Shown here: positions 17,643 to 26,876 of the stretch, in pieces
Numbering within the stretch: position 1 is the first letter of the stretch
How the letters are laid out: each line of letters opens with the position of its first letter
Assembly (NCBI GenBank): GCA_021161905.1
Contig: JAGGZT010000039.1
Coordinates: 35,682 to 99,681, forward strand
From: Acidobacteriota bacterium
GTDB taxonomy: Bacteria; Acidobacteriota; B3-B38; Guanabaribacteriales; JAGGZT01
Reading direction: 5' to 3'
Length of the DNA: 64,000 nt
Program-made: the position numbers and the translations under genes
The notes under the pieces: generated by a model
What the model was told of the DNA's origin: nothing
The model's input: the letters and a program-made list of their open reading frames with translations, nothing else
The model's database searches: none

Positions 17643-18640
17643 AGAGGGACTTGGTGAGTAAAGGCGAAGAGGAAATTCGGAAGGAGAAAGAAAGAGAGAT
17701 AAAGGGGGATATCTTTTCCCTCATCGCCGAGGGGAAGGCGCCAAAGGAGCTAAGATTAAAGGCAGCACGAGGAGAATTCCCCCTTTCACCCGACGAGTTT
17801 CTGAACTGGCTCTTTGTGTTGAAAGACGATCCTGATCCCGATGTACGGGCGACGGTAATAGAAAGCGGGCGTCGGTTTCCCGAAGAGGAGCTGAAGAGAA
17901 TAATAAAAACTAAGGTTCTTGACTACCGGGTGCTTGATTTTATAACCCGGATCTCTCTGGGGCGTGATGACATCCTGGAGATGGTGATCCTTGATTCCGA
18001 CACCTCTGATGAAACAATAGGCTACCTGGCTGAGAATGTAGGGAAGGATCTCCTCCGTCTAATTGCGAGCGATGGTGAACGCCTTGCCCGTTCTCCCTCT
18101 CTCGTAGAGAAGGTGCTTCGGAACAGAGAGGCGGACGAAGAGATAAAAGAGATGCTTCTGGTAGAAAGAAAGGTGGGAGAGACGGAGGAAGAATTCAAGA
18201 AGAAATCCCTTTTTGCCCGGATCACCCACCTCACTGCAGCCCAGAAGGTCATCCTCGCCCTTAAGGGCACGAGAGAGGCAAGGTCTATATTGATCCGTGA
18301 TCCGAATAGGGAGGTAGCCCTCGCGGTGCTTCAGAGCCCTAAGCTGAGTGACACTGAGGTGGAGACGATCGCCAATATGAGAAATGTTCCTGAGGAGGTA
18401 TTGGGTCATATAGCGGAACAACGGCGTTGGGTGAGGAAATATTCCATACTGGCAAATTTAGTAAAGAATCCGAAGACACCACTCTCTCATGCGATGAACT
18501 TCGTAAGTCGGTTAAGCAATCAGGACTTAGCCCGGATAAGATTCAACCGTGATGTCCCTGAACCAGTAAGGAAAAAGGCGATCAGGATACTAAAACAGAG
18601 GACCGAGGGAGGGGGCTCCTCTTTTCGGGTACCACATTGA
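17639..18640 (+). CDS. Helical (HEAT-like) repeat protein
   Basis: A 333-residue cytoplasmic protein with no signal or membrane segment, made of short helical units such as DDPDPDVRATVIES (from about residue 61), DPNREVALAVLQSP (about 221) and KNPKTPLSHAMNFV (about 281), typical of HEAT or leucine-rich-variant arrays. Such arrays are scaffolds for protein binding. The N-terminus is highly charged. The start overlaps the lipoprotein stop (ATGA) and the phosphatase gene starts 7 bases after its stop, so it may be an adaptor or target of that phosphatase. The function is inferred only from fold and neighbours. Confidence 0.75.
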   Translation: MKRDLVSKGEEEIRKEKEREIKGDIFSLIAEGKAPKELRLKAARGEFPLSPDEFLNWLFVLKDDPDPDVRATVIESGRRFPEEELKRIIKTKVLDYRVLDFITRISLGRDDILEMVILDSDTSDETIGYLAENVGKDLLRLIASDGERLARSPSLVEKVLRNREADEEIKEMLLVERKVGETEEEFKKKSLFARITHLTAAQKVILALKGTREARSILIRDPNREVALAVLQSPKLSDTEVETIANMRNVPEEVLGHIAEQRRWVRKYSILANLVKNPKTPLSHAMNFVSRLSNQDLARIRFNRDVPEPVRKKAIRILKQRTEGGGSSFRVPH

Positions 18641-18647
18641 AAGAAAG

Positions 18648-19427
18648 ATGAAACTGGATTACGCTGCCCTTACCGATAGAGGAAGAAAACGAAAGGTGAA
18701 TGAGGATGCTTATATAGTGAACAAGGAGGTAGGGCTACTCGTGGTTGCCGATGGTATGGGAGGGCAGGTAGCGGGGGAAATCGCTTCTCAAATAGCGGTT
18801 GAAACCATCGAGCGTTTCGTAATAAAGACGGAGGAGGAGAGGGAGATCACCTGGCCTCTGGAATATAGGGAAGAGTTAAGCCATAATCAAAATAGATTGA
18901 TCACCGCTATAAAGCTTGCCCACAACCGCATCCTGAGCATAGGCAGCGAGAAGAAGGGCTATCAGGGGATGGGGACTACGGTGGTCGCCTCTCTTCTCTC
19001 TAAGGGAAAGGCGGATATCGCCTATGTAGGTGACAGTCGAGCGTATTTAATAAGAAAGAAGAAACTCTTCCAACTTACCAGTGATCACTCTTGGGTAAAT
19101 GAGCAATTGAAGAAAGGGTTAATAAGCCCTCAGGATGCCAAGGTCCATCCATTGCGCAATGTAGTAACCAGGGCTTTGGGAGGGAAGTTGCAACTGGAAG
19201 TGGATATCCTCTCTTCTCCTTTGAAGGAAGGCGATATCCTTCTTCTCTGTACCGATGGTCTCAACTCAATGTTGGATAACGAGGAGATACTAAAGATCAT
19301 CCTCGCTAATGAAAATAACCTTAGAAAAGCGGTGGAAAATCTCATCAAAAAGGCAAACGAAAAGGGAGGTGAGGATAATATCACTGTAATCCTGGCAAGA
19401 TATTACAAGGATGGAGAGAAGGAATGA
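18648..19427 (+). CDS. PP2C-family Ser/Thr protein phosphatase
   Basis: Metal-dependent phosphatase of the PPM/PP2C (Stp/PrpC) family, acting on phosphoserine/threonine proteins. The 259 residues carry the family motifs: RKVNEDA near residue 14, VADGMGG (about 32-38) with a metal-binding Asp, [15 protein letters not shown] and GGEDNITV. All metal-ligating acidic residues appear present. No cognate kinase lies in the window. Its stop codon overlaps the start of recA (ATGA), so the two are translationally coupled, an unusual partner for recA. Confidence 0.92.
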   Translation: MKLDYAALTDRGRKRKVNEDAYIVNKEVGLLVVADGMGGQVAGEIASQIAVETIERFVIKTEEEREITWPLEYREELSHNQNRLITAIKLAHNRILSIGSEKKGYQGMGTTVVASLLSKGKADIAYVGDSRAYLIRKKKLFQLTSDHSWVNEQLKKGLISPQDAKVHPLRNVVTRALGGKLQLEVDILSSPLKEGDILLLCTDGLNSMLDNEEILKIILANENNLRKAVENLIKKANEKGGEDNITVILARYYKDGEKE

Positions 19428-20470
19428 ACATAAACAAGGAGAAGAAAGAAAAGGCTATCCAGATGGCTCTCCTCCAGATAGAAAAGCAGTTCGGCAAGGG
19501 CTCGATAATGCGGTTGGGCGACCGGGCGGTGCTCGATGACATTGCTGTCATCCCTACTGGTTCCCTCGAGCTAGACTATGCCTTGGGGGTAGGTGGTCTT
19601 CCTCGAGGAAGGGTGGTCGAGATATTCGGTCCCGAAGCTTCAGGGAAAACCACCCTTGCTCTTCAGATAATTGCTGAGGCACAAAAGCAAGGTGGGTTAG
19701 CCGCTTTCATCGACGCCGAACATGCGATGGACGCAAACTATGCCAAAAAACTGGGGGTGGATGTGGACAACCTCCTCGTCTCCCAACCAGATTCTGGAGA
19801 GCAGGCATTGGAGATAGCTGAGGTGTTGGTGAGGAGTGGAGCCATCGATGTATTAGTAATAGATTCGGTAGCAGCCCTCGTTCCTCGGGCGGAGCTCGAA
19901 GGGGAGATGGGGGATGCCCATATGGGGCTCCAGGCACGACTTATGTCCCAAGCACTTAGAAAGCTAACCGGTGTTGTCTCTAAATCGCATACTACCCTCA
20001 TCTTCACCAACCAGATCCGGGAAAAGATAGGGGTTATATTCGGCAACCCGGAGACAACTACTGGAGGGCGGGCGCTTAAGTTCTACGCCTCGGTGCGGTT
20101 GGATATCAGGAGGATAGCCACTTTAAAGGAAGGGGATAAGGTCATAGGCCACCGGACCAAGGTGAAGGTGGTCAAGAATAAGGTAGCTCCACCGTTCCGC
20201 GAGGCTGAATTTGACATCCTCTATGGCGAGGGGATCTCCCGGGAAGGAAGCATCCTCGATCTTGGGGTTGCCAAGGGGATAATTGAAAAGAGCGGTTCTT
20301 GGTTCTCCTATAAGGGTGAACGGTTGGGTCAAGGAAGGGAGAATGCTCGAAGGTTTCTGAAGGAACATAAGGAGATCCGCGATGAGATAGAGGAGAAGAT
20401 CAGGAAAGAACTATCTCTTCTTTCGAAGAAAGAGAGGGAAAAGGAGGAAGGAAGAACTAACAAGAGCTGA
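19424..20470 (+). CDS. recA: Recombinase RecA
   Basis: DNA-dependent ATPase that forms filaments on single-stranded DNA, catalyses strand exchange and activates LexA-type cleavage. The 348 residues are full length. The Walker A motif GPEASGKT is at 69-76, followed by the characteristic EHAMD segment, NQIREKIGV and the L2-region GNPETTTGG. The C-terminal tail is rich in Lys and Glu. There is no intergenic space before the start (ATGA overlap with the phosphatase), so no private promoter or LexA box fits directly upstream. Its usual neighbour recX lies about 40 kb away, next to alaS. Confidence 0.98.
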   Translation: MNINKEKKEKAIQMALLQIEKQFGKGSIMRLGDRAVLDDIAVIPTGSLELDYALGVGGLPRGRVVEIFGPEASGKTTLALQIIAEAQKQGGLAAFIDAEHAMDANYAKKLGVDVDNLLVSQPDSGEQALEIAEVLVRSGAIDVLVIDSVAALVPRAELEGEMGDAHMGLQARLMSQALRKLTGVVSKSHTTLIFTNQIREKIGVIFGNPETTTGGRALKFYASVRLDIRRIATLKEGDKVIGHRTKVKVVKNKVAPPFREAEFDILYGEGISREGSILDLGVAKGIIEKSGSWFSYKGERLGQGRENARRFLKEHKEIRDEIEEKIRKELSLLSKKEREKEEGRTNKS

Positions 20471-20527
20471 TCCAAGGTTAGAAGGGGAAAGAAAAAGGAG
20501 TATTTTTTTGTTTTGAGGTAAGAAGAA

Positions 20528-21202
20528 ATGGGGGTATTCGCGGTAATCGGGTTAGGTAGTTTTGGTACTCATCTCACTGAAGCCCTTGCCGCTGAGGGGC
20601 ATCAGGTGGTGGTAATCGATATCGACAAGGAAAAGATACAGGCAATGAAGGATATCGCCACTCAGGCGATCTTGAGTGATGCCGGTGATAAGAACACCCT
20701 TAAGGCGATAGGGATAAAGGATGTAGATGCAGTGATAATCTCTTTGAACCAGGATAGCTTTGATACTACCGTCCTTCTCACCCAGTTTCTCAAGGAGGAA
20801 GGGGTAAATAAGATATTGGTCAAAGTGAACTCAGAGGATGAAGCCAAAGTGGTAACCAAGATAGGAGCGGATCAGGTCATCTTTCCAGAAAAACAGGTGG
20901 CAATAAGGCTGGCAAAGAGGCTGGGAAATCCAAATGTGATCGACCAGATCGATCTCGGTGAGGATCTCGAGATATTAGAGGTAAACGCGCCTACCTCTTT
21001 TCACAATAAGACCATTGGAGAACTCAACCTGAGGAAGAAATACAGGATCCAGATCATCTTCATCAAACGAGAGATAGGAGAAGGGGAGGAGAAAAAAATC
21101 CGCACCGTCCTTGCTACCCCCGAGGAGATAATACTCTCTGGGGATACCCTCACCATAGTAGGGGCAAAAAAGGATGTGGAAAAGATAAAATCGCTCAAGT
21201 AA
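20528..21202 (+). CDS. TrkA/KtrA-like potassium transport regulator
   Basis: Cytoplasmic gating subunit for a Ktr/Trk potassium channel. The 224 residues form one RCK_N domain (GLGSFG at 8-13, acidic VIDID pair for nucleotide binding near 34-38) and one RCK_C domain from about residue 140. This single-copy arrangement is that of KtrA rather than the duplicated TrkA. No membrane subunit (KtrB/TrkH) is adjacent; an NhaC-type sodium/proton antiporter follows, so both contribute to cation homeostasis. The ribosome site is GAGG before ATG 20528. Confidence 0.88.
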   Translation: MGVFAVIGLGSFGTHLTEALAAEGHQVVVIDIDKEKIQAMKDIATQAILSDAGDKNTLKAIGIKDVDAVIISLNQDSFDTTVLLTQFLKEEGVNKILVKVNSEDEAKVVTKIGADQVIFPEKQVAIRLAKRLGNPNVIDQIDLGEDLEILEVNAPTSFHNKTIGELNLRKKYRIQIIFIKREIGEGEEKKIRTVLATPEEIILSGDTLTIVGAKKDVEKIKSLK

Positions 21203-21241
21203 AGCCTGAAAATACAAACTTGCGAAAGCGAGGTGTTTTAT

Positions 21242-23170
21242 ATGAGGATTAGAAAAGTTCTTATATTATTTTCCCTTTCGTTTTTTCTTCTTTTCTTCAC
21301 TGCCAGAACCATCAAAGCGGAGGAAGGGTTTTCCCTCTCCCTCCCCCGGGTTGTTATCCCCAATGTCCCTTTTAAAGCTACAATAACCCCCAAAAAACCT
21401 CTCATCGCTGGGGAGCATCATTTCACCCTCTCCACTGCCGAAGGGAAGGTGCTCGCTTCGGGAGTAATCCGAGATGGGAAACCGATCACAGTCAAGGACC
21501 TTACAGTAAAAAAGAGGGGAAAGATTACCCTTATCCTCAGGGTGGATGGGGAGAAGATAGAGGGGAAAACGCGGGCGATACCAGGGGTTCTATCCATCCT
21601 TCCCCCGCTTCTCGCCATCATCCTCGCCCTAACCTTGCGTGAGGTGATCATCGCCCTATTTGCTGGCGTCTGGTTGGGAGCTTTCTTCATCTATGACTAC
21701 AACCCATTCACTTCTTTTCTCCACGCTCTTGACAACTACTATGTCACTACCCTAACCGATTACAATCACGCAGCCATCCTTCTTTTTTCCCTCATCCTTG
21801 GAGGTATGGTAGGGGTTATGTCCAAATCTGGCGGAATGCAGGGGTTGGTGGAGAAGATAGCAAAATTCGCCAAAAATGCCCGCGGGGGGCAACTCGCTGC
21901 TAGGATTATGGGGGTGTTGATATTCTTCGACGACTATTCCAACACCCTTATCGTTGGGAATACGATGCGCCCCTTTACTGACAAGCTCCATATCTCCCGG
22001 GAAAAACTTTCCTATATCGTGGATTCCTCAGCCGCCTGTATAGCAAGTATCGCTGTCATCTCCACCTGGATCGGTTTCGAGGTGTCGCTTATAAACGACG
22101 CTTTTGTCAATCTTGGACTCTCGCGGAACGCCTATATCACCTTCCTCCGAACGATACCTTCCCGTTTCTATCCTATATTCACCTTCATCTTCGGTTTCGC
22201 TGCTGCCTATATGGTTCGAGATTTCGGCCCGATGTACCGCGCAGAGGTAAGGGCAAGAACAAAAGGCCTGGTGATCGCTCCGAACGCCGTTCCCATAGCT
22301 GATCCCGATGTAGCCTTGGGACACCCCCCAGAAGGAACGCCCCGGCGCTGGTACAATGCGGTCATTCCCATCGGGATTATCATCATCGGTACCTTCCTCG
22401 GGCTCTATATTACCGGAAGAAACGGGATAATAGCGGCAAAGGGAGCCGCCTATATCAAACAGGCAAAGATATACGAGATAATTGGGGCAGGGGATTCCTT
22501 CCGGGTGCTCATCTGGGCGTTCACCATTGGTTCGGTAGTCGCCATCGTACTCGCGGTCTCCCAGAGAATACTTAAATTAGGAGAGGCACTTCATGCCTGG
22601 GTTCAGGGGGTAAAGGCAATGGTGCTCGCTGCTATAATCCTTCTTTCTGCCTGGGCGATCGGGGCAATCTGTACCGATCTCAAAACCGCCGACTATGTAG
22701 TTCACATCTCCCTCGGCTTCCTCTCGCCTCGTCTTATTCCCCTTCTCTCATTTACCTTAGCCGCAGCGATCAGCTTTGCTACCGGCTCCTCCTGGGGGAC
22801 GATGGCTATCCTTATGCCCATCGTGGTCCCCTTAGCTTACAAAGCCCCTTCAGCCGCTGGGCTCAGCCCCGGCCTTGGCGAGTACATCCTTTTGGGCTCA
22901 ATCGCTGGGGTGCTTGCCGGTGCTGCCTTTGGCGATCATTGTTCTCCGATATCGGACACTACCATTATGTCCTCGATGGCTTCCGGCTCCGACCACATCG
23001 ACCATGTACGAACACAGCTACCATACGCCCTTACCGTAGGAATAACGAGCGGTATCATCGGCTATCTACCAATGGGATACGGCATAAGCCCGGCAATAAC
23101 CATCCCTATTGGCGGGGTGTTGCTCATCGCCTTCATCAGGTTGGTGGGAAAGAAGACGGACAATCTTTAA
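21242..23170 (+). CDS. NhaC-type Na+/H+ antiporter with exported N-domain
   Basis: Secondary transporter of the NhaC family. The start ATG 21242 follows GAGGTG. The 642 residues begin with a signal-peptide-like segment, then about 100 residues of beta-rich, Ig-like sequence (VVIPNVPFKATITPKKPLIA), then about 11-13 membrane helices from residue 120. Transporter motifs include FFDDYSNTLIVG, DSSAACIASIAV and FGDHCSPISDTT near the C-terminus, the last being the strongest NhaC-type mark. The family usually lacks the N-terminal domain, which would face the periplasm. It is in the same operon as ktrA. Confidence 0.9.
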   Translation: MRIRKVLILFSLSFFLLFFTARTIKAEEGFSLSLPRVVIPNVPFKATITPKKPLIAGEHHFTLSTAEGKVLASGVIRDGKPITVKDLTVKKRGKITLILRVDGEKIEGKTRAIPGVLSILPPLLAIILALTLREVIIALFAGVWLGAFFIYDYNPFTSFLHALDNYYVTTLTDYNHAAILLFSLILGGMVGVMSKSGGMQGLVEKIAKFAKNARGGQLAARIMGVLIFFDDYSNTLIVGNTMRPFTDKLHISREKLSYIVDSSAACIASIAVISTWIGFEVSLINDAFVNLGLSRNAYITFLRTIPSRFYPIFTFIFGFAAAYMVRDFGPMYRAEVRARTKGLVIAPNAVPIADPDVALGHPPEGTPRRWYNAVIPIGIIIIGTFLGLYITGRNGIIAAKGAAYIKQAKIYEIIGAGDSFRVLIWAFTIGSVVAIVLAVSQRILKLGEALHAWVQGVKAMVLAAIILLSAWAIGAICTDLKTADYVVHISLGFLSPRLIPLLSFTLAAAISFATGSSWGTMAILMPIVVPLAYKAPSAAGLSPGLGEYILLGSIAGVLAGAAFGDHCSPISDTTIMSSMASGSDHIDHVRTQLPYALTVGITSGIIGYLPMGYGISPAITIPIGGVLLIAFIRLVGKKTDNL

Positions 23171-23177
23171 GTAAACT

Positions 23178-24305
23178 ATGAGAATCGGCATAATAGGAGG
23201 AGGACCGGCAGGGGCTGAGGCAGCTCGGTTATTAGCTAAAGAGGGCAACGAGGTTCTCCTCTTCGAGAGGAAAACATCATGGGAGAAGCCCTGTGGGGGT
23301 GGCATTACCCCGAAAACCTTTCGTCTTTCTCCCCATCTAAAGAGCAAAGAGCTTCCAGGGCGTGAGATCGAAAGGATAACCTTCATCGCTCCTTCAGGAA
23401 GAAGGGCTACCATCTCCCTCAGGGAACCACTATTCATCGTCTCCCGAAAGGCGCTATTCCGCTTCCAGCTGAAGAGGGCAGAAGAGGAAGGGGCAAAATT
23501 AATCCAGGATGAAATAAAAAACATAGAGCAAAAAGATAAAAGCTGGCTTCTTATAGGGAAGGAGGGCTATGAGGTCGATATCCTAATCGGAGCGGATGGG
23601 ATAAAGAGCATAGTAAGGAGAAAACTCAGGGGGAAGTTTCGTCCCGGGGAACTCGGCTTTGCCCTCGTCTCTTTTCCCTATGGAGATTTCCCACCGGAGA
23701 TAATAATCCGCTTTCTCTCCTCTCCTCCAGGCTATCTCTGGTGGTTCCCGAGGATAGGCCACGCCTCAGCCGGCATCTGCACTCCTCTCATAGGAAAGGG
23801 AAAGGGGCTCGAAAAACTCCTTCAGAAGTTTCTAAAGGAGGAAACTCCGGAAAGGGGGGAGGAAAAAGGAAAGCCAATCTCCTTCCTCACCCCCTTTCTC
23901 CAAAAGGGGAACTCGTCGAAACTCTATGGTGAAAACTGGGCGCTTATCGGGGATGCTGCCGGTCTCGCCGATCCCTTAACCGGTGAGGGCATCTACCCTG
24001 CTCTACTTTCAGCGCATCTGATCTCCCGGGCGATAAAAGAAGGAAATATCTCAGCCTACGGGGAATACCTGAGGGAAAAGCTGATTCCTGAGATAGAAAG
24101 CGCCTATCGGATAAGAAGGTTCTTTTTTAGCTCCAAGGTTCTCGAACTCGGAGTTTCCCTTCTCGCCAAGAGCAAGGCTTCCGCTGAGATATTCAGCGAA
24201 TTAACTTCGGGTGAGCTCACCTACCGAGAGTTAAAGGGGAGGGTGTTATCCACCCTCCCCCAAGCAGCCAAGGAATTTATCTCCCTCATCTACAGTGGAA
24301 GGTAA
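23178..24305 (+). CDS. Geranylgeranyl-reductase-family flavoprotein
   Basis: FAD-dependent oxidoreductase of the geranylgeranyl reductase group, which saturates prenyl chains of lipids or quinones. The 375 residues start with the FAD-binding GGGPAG (7-12) and an acidic strand end (LLFERK), then the family-specific CGGGITPK motif, GADGIKS and GDAAGLADPLTGEGI near residue 257. The gene follows the antiporter by 7 bases. The substrate is uncertain (menaquinone tail or isoprenoid lipid). Its stop lies four bases from the stop of the convergent PPC-domain gene. Confidence 0.87.
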   Translation: MRIGIIGGGPAGAEAARLLAKEGNEVLLFERKTSWEKPCGGGITPKTFRLSPHLKSKELPGREIERITFIAPSGRRATISLREPLFIVSRKALFRFQLKRAEEEGAKLIQDEIKNIEQKDKSWLLIGKEGYEVDILIGADGIKSIVRRKLRGKFRPGELGFALVSFPYGDFPPEIIIRFLSSPPGYLWWFPRIGHASAGICTPLIGKGKGLEKLLQKFLKEETPERGEEKGKPISFLTPFLQKGNSSKLYGENWALIGDAAGLADPLTGEGIYPALLSAHLISRAIKEGNISAYGEYLREKLIPEIESAYRIRRFFFSSKVLELGVSLLAKSKASAEIFSELTSGELTYRELKGRVLSTLPQAAKEFISLIYSGR

Positions 24306-24309
24306 CCTC

Positions 24310-24729
24310 TCAGAGATTCCACAGATTGAGCCCGGTATCGGGGTCATATTTCCGAGTTAGCTCGAAATCGAAGGTCAGCACCAGGAACTCCCCAGTAAGG
24401 GCAATCCTCGCCGAGGAGAGATGACCCGTATAAGCGGAGAGGTCAGAGGAAGAGATGGTCGCATGGGCGTGGATTAGTGGTTCCCCATTAAGGTAGCTAA
24501 TGTTAGCGGTAAGGTTTCCCAATTCACAAGAGCCCTTAAACTCCTTATGAAAGTATTTCTTCTCCTCCGGTTCATAGTAGCTTAGCTTGACATTATCAAT
24601 CGTCCCGATCCCAAAGATAACTCCGCTCTTTATCTCGTTTTCCACTACAAATTTCTTCAAAGAAGAGAGTACATCCTCTCCCTTATCCAAACGAATAAGA
24701 TAACCGAGTGCCACCTTTTTGACCTTCAT
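24310..24729 (-). CDS. PPC-domain (DUF296) protein
   Basis: A 139-residue stand-alone PPC (plant and prokaryote conserved) domain protein; bacterial members are trimeric and of uncertain function, sometimes called DNA-binding. The family motif HAHATIS with two His lies at about residues 87-93, and GIGTIDNVKLSYY gives the typical strand. There is no AT-hook. The start has a perfect AGGAGGTG site. It is the last gene of the minus-strand TCA operon, 11 bases after the M20 peptidase. Confidence 0.85.
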   Translation of the reverse strand: MKVKKVALGYLIRLDKGEDVLSSLKKFVVENEIKSGVIFGIGTIDNVKLSYYEPEEKKYFHKEFKGSCELGNLTANISYLNGEPLIHAHATISSSDLSAYTGHLSSARIALTGEFLVLTFDFELTRKYDPDTGLNLWNL

Positions 24730-24740
24730 AATTACACCTC

Positions 24741-25871
24741 CTAAATTAATGTAAGGATAGCGGTAAGAAGCATCCCCCGTTCAGGAAGGCTTCTTATGAT
24801 CACATGTTCCCCTATGGCATGAAGGCCCTCGCCATCAGCTCCAAGCCCATCTATGGTGGGAGTCCCCACCGCGGAGGCGAACGAGGCGTCACTCCCGCCA
24901 CCAGACATACCATCGGTCAAGGCGATCCCGAGTCTCTTTCCCACCTCCTTCACCTTCTCAAAAAGCGCCGCATTTTCCTTTGTCTTAACCAATGGAGGAG
25001 AAGCGATCCTCCCCGTTATCTCGAGCTTTGCACCGGGGAGTTTCGGTTTCAAAGAGAGGAGCTTATTCATCATCTCCTCCCCATCCTCCGGTGAGAGGAA
25101 GCGAAGATCTATCTCCGCCTCTGCCTCGGCGGCGACCACATTGGGACGGGTTCCCCCCTCTATCCTCCCCACATTAAGGGTGATCTCCCGGGAGTAATCG
25201 GTGAGGCTATGGATGTAGATGATCTGATGGGCTAATTCTTCAATAGCGCTTATCCCTTCTTTATGATTCGCCCCCGCATGAACTGCCTTCCCAAAGACCC
25301 TTAGCTTCACCTTCCCAACCCCCTTTCTCACTGTCTTAAGTGCCCCGCCGGGAAGGGATGGTTCGAGGCAGTAAACCACCCGGCTCCTTCTTGCCTCCTC
25401 TTCGATCAATTGGCGGGAATGGGGACTGCCTATCTCCTCGTCCGAATTAAGGAGGATCACCACCCTGCTCTTCGGCTTAAGGGATAGCTCCTTTAAGGCG
25501 GAAAGGGCATAATAGGCAATGACGATGCCCGATTTCATATCGAGGGTACCAGGACCGAAGAGCTTGCCGTCCTTCTCCGTTATTGGCCGTTTCTTGACCT
25601 CACCCAGGGACCAAACGGTGTCCATATGGCAAAGGAGGAGAACCTGCTCCTCCCCCTCACCGTACTCCACCCTGAGACAATCCCCCACCTCCTTTTGAGG
25701 GATAACCTCCACCTGAGCACCGAGCTCCTTGAATCGCTCGGCAATAAACCGTGAAAGGATATCCACCGCCTCCTTCTCTGTGGTGGGCGACTCGAGCTCG
25801 CATAGCTGGGTGAGGAAGCTAACCATAGCTCTTTCTTTATCCTTAAAATAAGCCTTAATCCTTTCCTCCAT
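24741..25871 (-). CDS. M20 family metallopeptidase (CPG2-like)
   Basis: Zinc carboxypeptidase of the M20 family, most like glutamate carboxypeptidase/ArgE-DapE relatives. The start is ATG 25871 behind GGGGGA; an in-frame TTG four codons upstream is less likely. The 376 residues show the zinc ligands and catalytic residues in order: LLCHMDTV (His, Asp), GTLDMKSG (bridging Asp), NSDEEIGS (catalytic Glu and ligand Glu) and a C-terminal ligand His (EGLHAIGEH). The dimerisation domain occupies about residues 180-290. There is no signal peptide, so it is cytoplasmic. It sits downstream of ndk, so peptide-derived amino acids may feed the TCA operon. Confidence 0.9.
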   Translation of the reverse strand: MEERIKAYFKDKERAMVSFLTQLCELESPTTEKEAVDILSRFIAERFKELGAQVEVIPQKEVGDCLRVEYGEGEEQVLLLCHMDTVWSLGEVKKRPITEKDGKLFGPGTLDMKSGIVIAYYALSALKELSLKPKSRVVILLNSDEEIGSPHSRQLIEEEARRSRVVYCLEPSLPGGALKTVRKGVGKVKLRVFGKAVHAGANHKEGISAIEELAHQIIYIHSLTDYSREITLNVGRIEGGTRPNVVAAEAEAEIDLRFLSPEDGEEMMNKLLSLKPKLPGAKLEITGRIASPPLVKTKENAALFEKVKEVGKRLGIALTDGMSGGGSDASFASAVGTPTIDGLGADGEGLHAIGEHVIIRSLPERGMLLTAILTLI

Positions 25872-25883
25872 TTTATCCCCCAA

Positions 25884-26312
25884 TCATCTTGAAGGAAGGA
25901 GCTCTATATCAGGGAAGAAGAAGCTCACTTCGAAGGCGGCGGTTTCCGGGGAATCCGAACCGTGGATCGCATTCCGCTCTATGTTCTCACCGAACTTAGC
26001 CCTGATCGTTCCCTTCTCCGCCTTTGCGGGATCGGTCGCCCCCATCAACTCACGAAGCTCCCTAATAGCATCCTCCCGTTCGAGCACCATCACCACCGAC
26101 CGCCCTGAAGACATAAAATCGGTAAGACTCTCATAAAAGTCCTTCCCCTTGTGGACATAATAAAAAGCCTCGGCTTCCTTCTTGGTCAATCTCACCATCC
26201 TCATCGCTATTATCTCAAAACCAGCCTCCTCTATCATCTGGATAATTGCCCCTACTTTCTTCCTTCCTACCGCATTGGGTTTTATGATGGAAAGCGTTCT
26301 CTCTTTAGCCAT
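25884..26312 (-). CDS. ndk: Nucleoside diphosphate kinase
   Basis: Transfers the gamma-phosphate of ATP to nucleoside diphosphates through a phosphohistidine. The 142 residues contain the active-site motif NAIHGSDS with His117, plus the conserved TLSIIKPNAV start and RSVVMVLE. ATG 26312 with a GGGGGTG site is the best start; an upstream in-frame GTG overlaps that site. It is the penultimate metabolic gene of the TCA operon, separated from fumarase beta by 10 bases, a sensible partner for succinyl-CoA/GTP metabolism. Confidence 0.96.
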   Translation of the reverse strand: MAKERTLSIIKPNAVGRKKVGAIIQMIEEAGFEIIAMRMVRLTKKEAEAFYYVHKGKDFYESLTDFMSSGRSVVMVLEREDAIRELRELMGATDPAKAEKGTIRAKFGENIERNAIHGSDSPETAAFEVSFFFPDIELLPSR

Positions 26313-26322
26313 AGTCACCCCC

Positions 26323-26868
26323 TTAATCGATTCTTCTCCTCAACTCAAAAAGATCTCCGCCAAAGGCGTCATAGATAACCACCGCGGGGAAGTCGACCAC
26401 CTTAAGCCTGAGTACCGCCTCAGGACCAAGATGAGGAAAGGCGATCACCTCCTTATCCTTTATATATTTTGAAAGAAGTGCCCCTGCTCCGCCCAAGGTG
26501 CCAAAATAAACCCCTTTAAACTGGGAGAGAAGCTCCCTTACCCTCGGCGATCGGGGTCCCTTACCGATGAACCCCCTTGCCCCTGCCTGAAGGAAGGAGA
26601 GCATATAAGGGTCCATCCGGGAGGAGGTGGTCGGTCCTGCCGAGCCGATCACCTTCCCCGGCGGTGGCGGCGTCGGTCCTACATAATATATCGTTTCTCC
26701 CTTAAGCTCAAAGGGAAGGTCCTTCCCCTCTTTGATCATCTCGGAAAGGAGCTTATGGGCAGCGTCCCGTGCAGCTATCAGCCTTCCTGATATGAGCACC
26801 CAATCACCCGCACGAAGGAGGGAGATGGTCTCTTCAGAAAAAGGCGATTCTATCGGGATGAAGTTCAT
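26323..26868 (-). CDS. Class I fumarate hydratase, beta subunit
   Basis: Second subunit of the two-gene iron-sulfur fumarase, which interconverts fumarate and malate. I set the start at ATG 26868 behind GAGGGAG, 8 bases after the alpha stop, giving 181 residues. Motifs include VLISGRLIAARDAAHK, YYVGPTPPPPGKVIGSAGPTTS (positions about 60-80) and AVVIYDAFGG. These match the C-terminal (swivel) half of class I fumarases; tartrate dehydratase has the same fold but the operon of TCA genes favours fumarase. Confidence 0.93.
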   Translation of the reverse strand: MNFIPIESPFSEETISLLRAGDWVLISGRLIAARDAAHKLLSEMIKEGKDLPFELKGETIYYVGPTPPPPGKVIGSAGPTTSSRMDPYMLSFLQAGARGFIGKGPRSPRVRELLSQFKGVYFGTLGGAGALLSKYIKDKEVIAFPHLGPEAVLRLKVVDFPAVVIYDAFGGDLFELRRRID

Positions 26869-26876
26869 CGTCTCCC

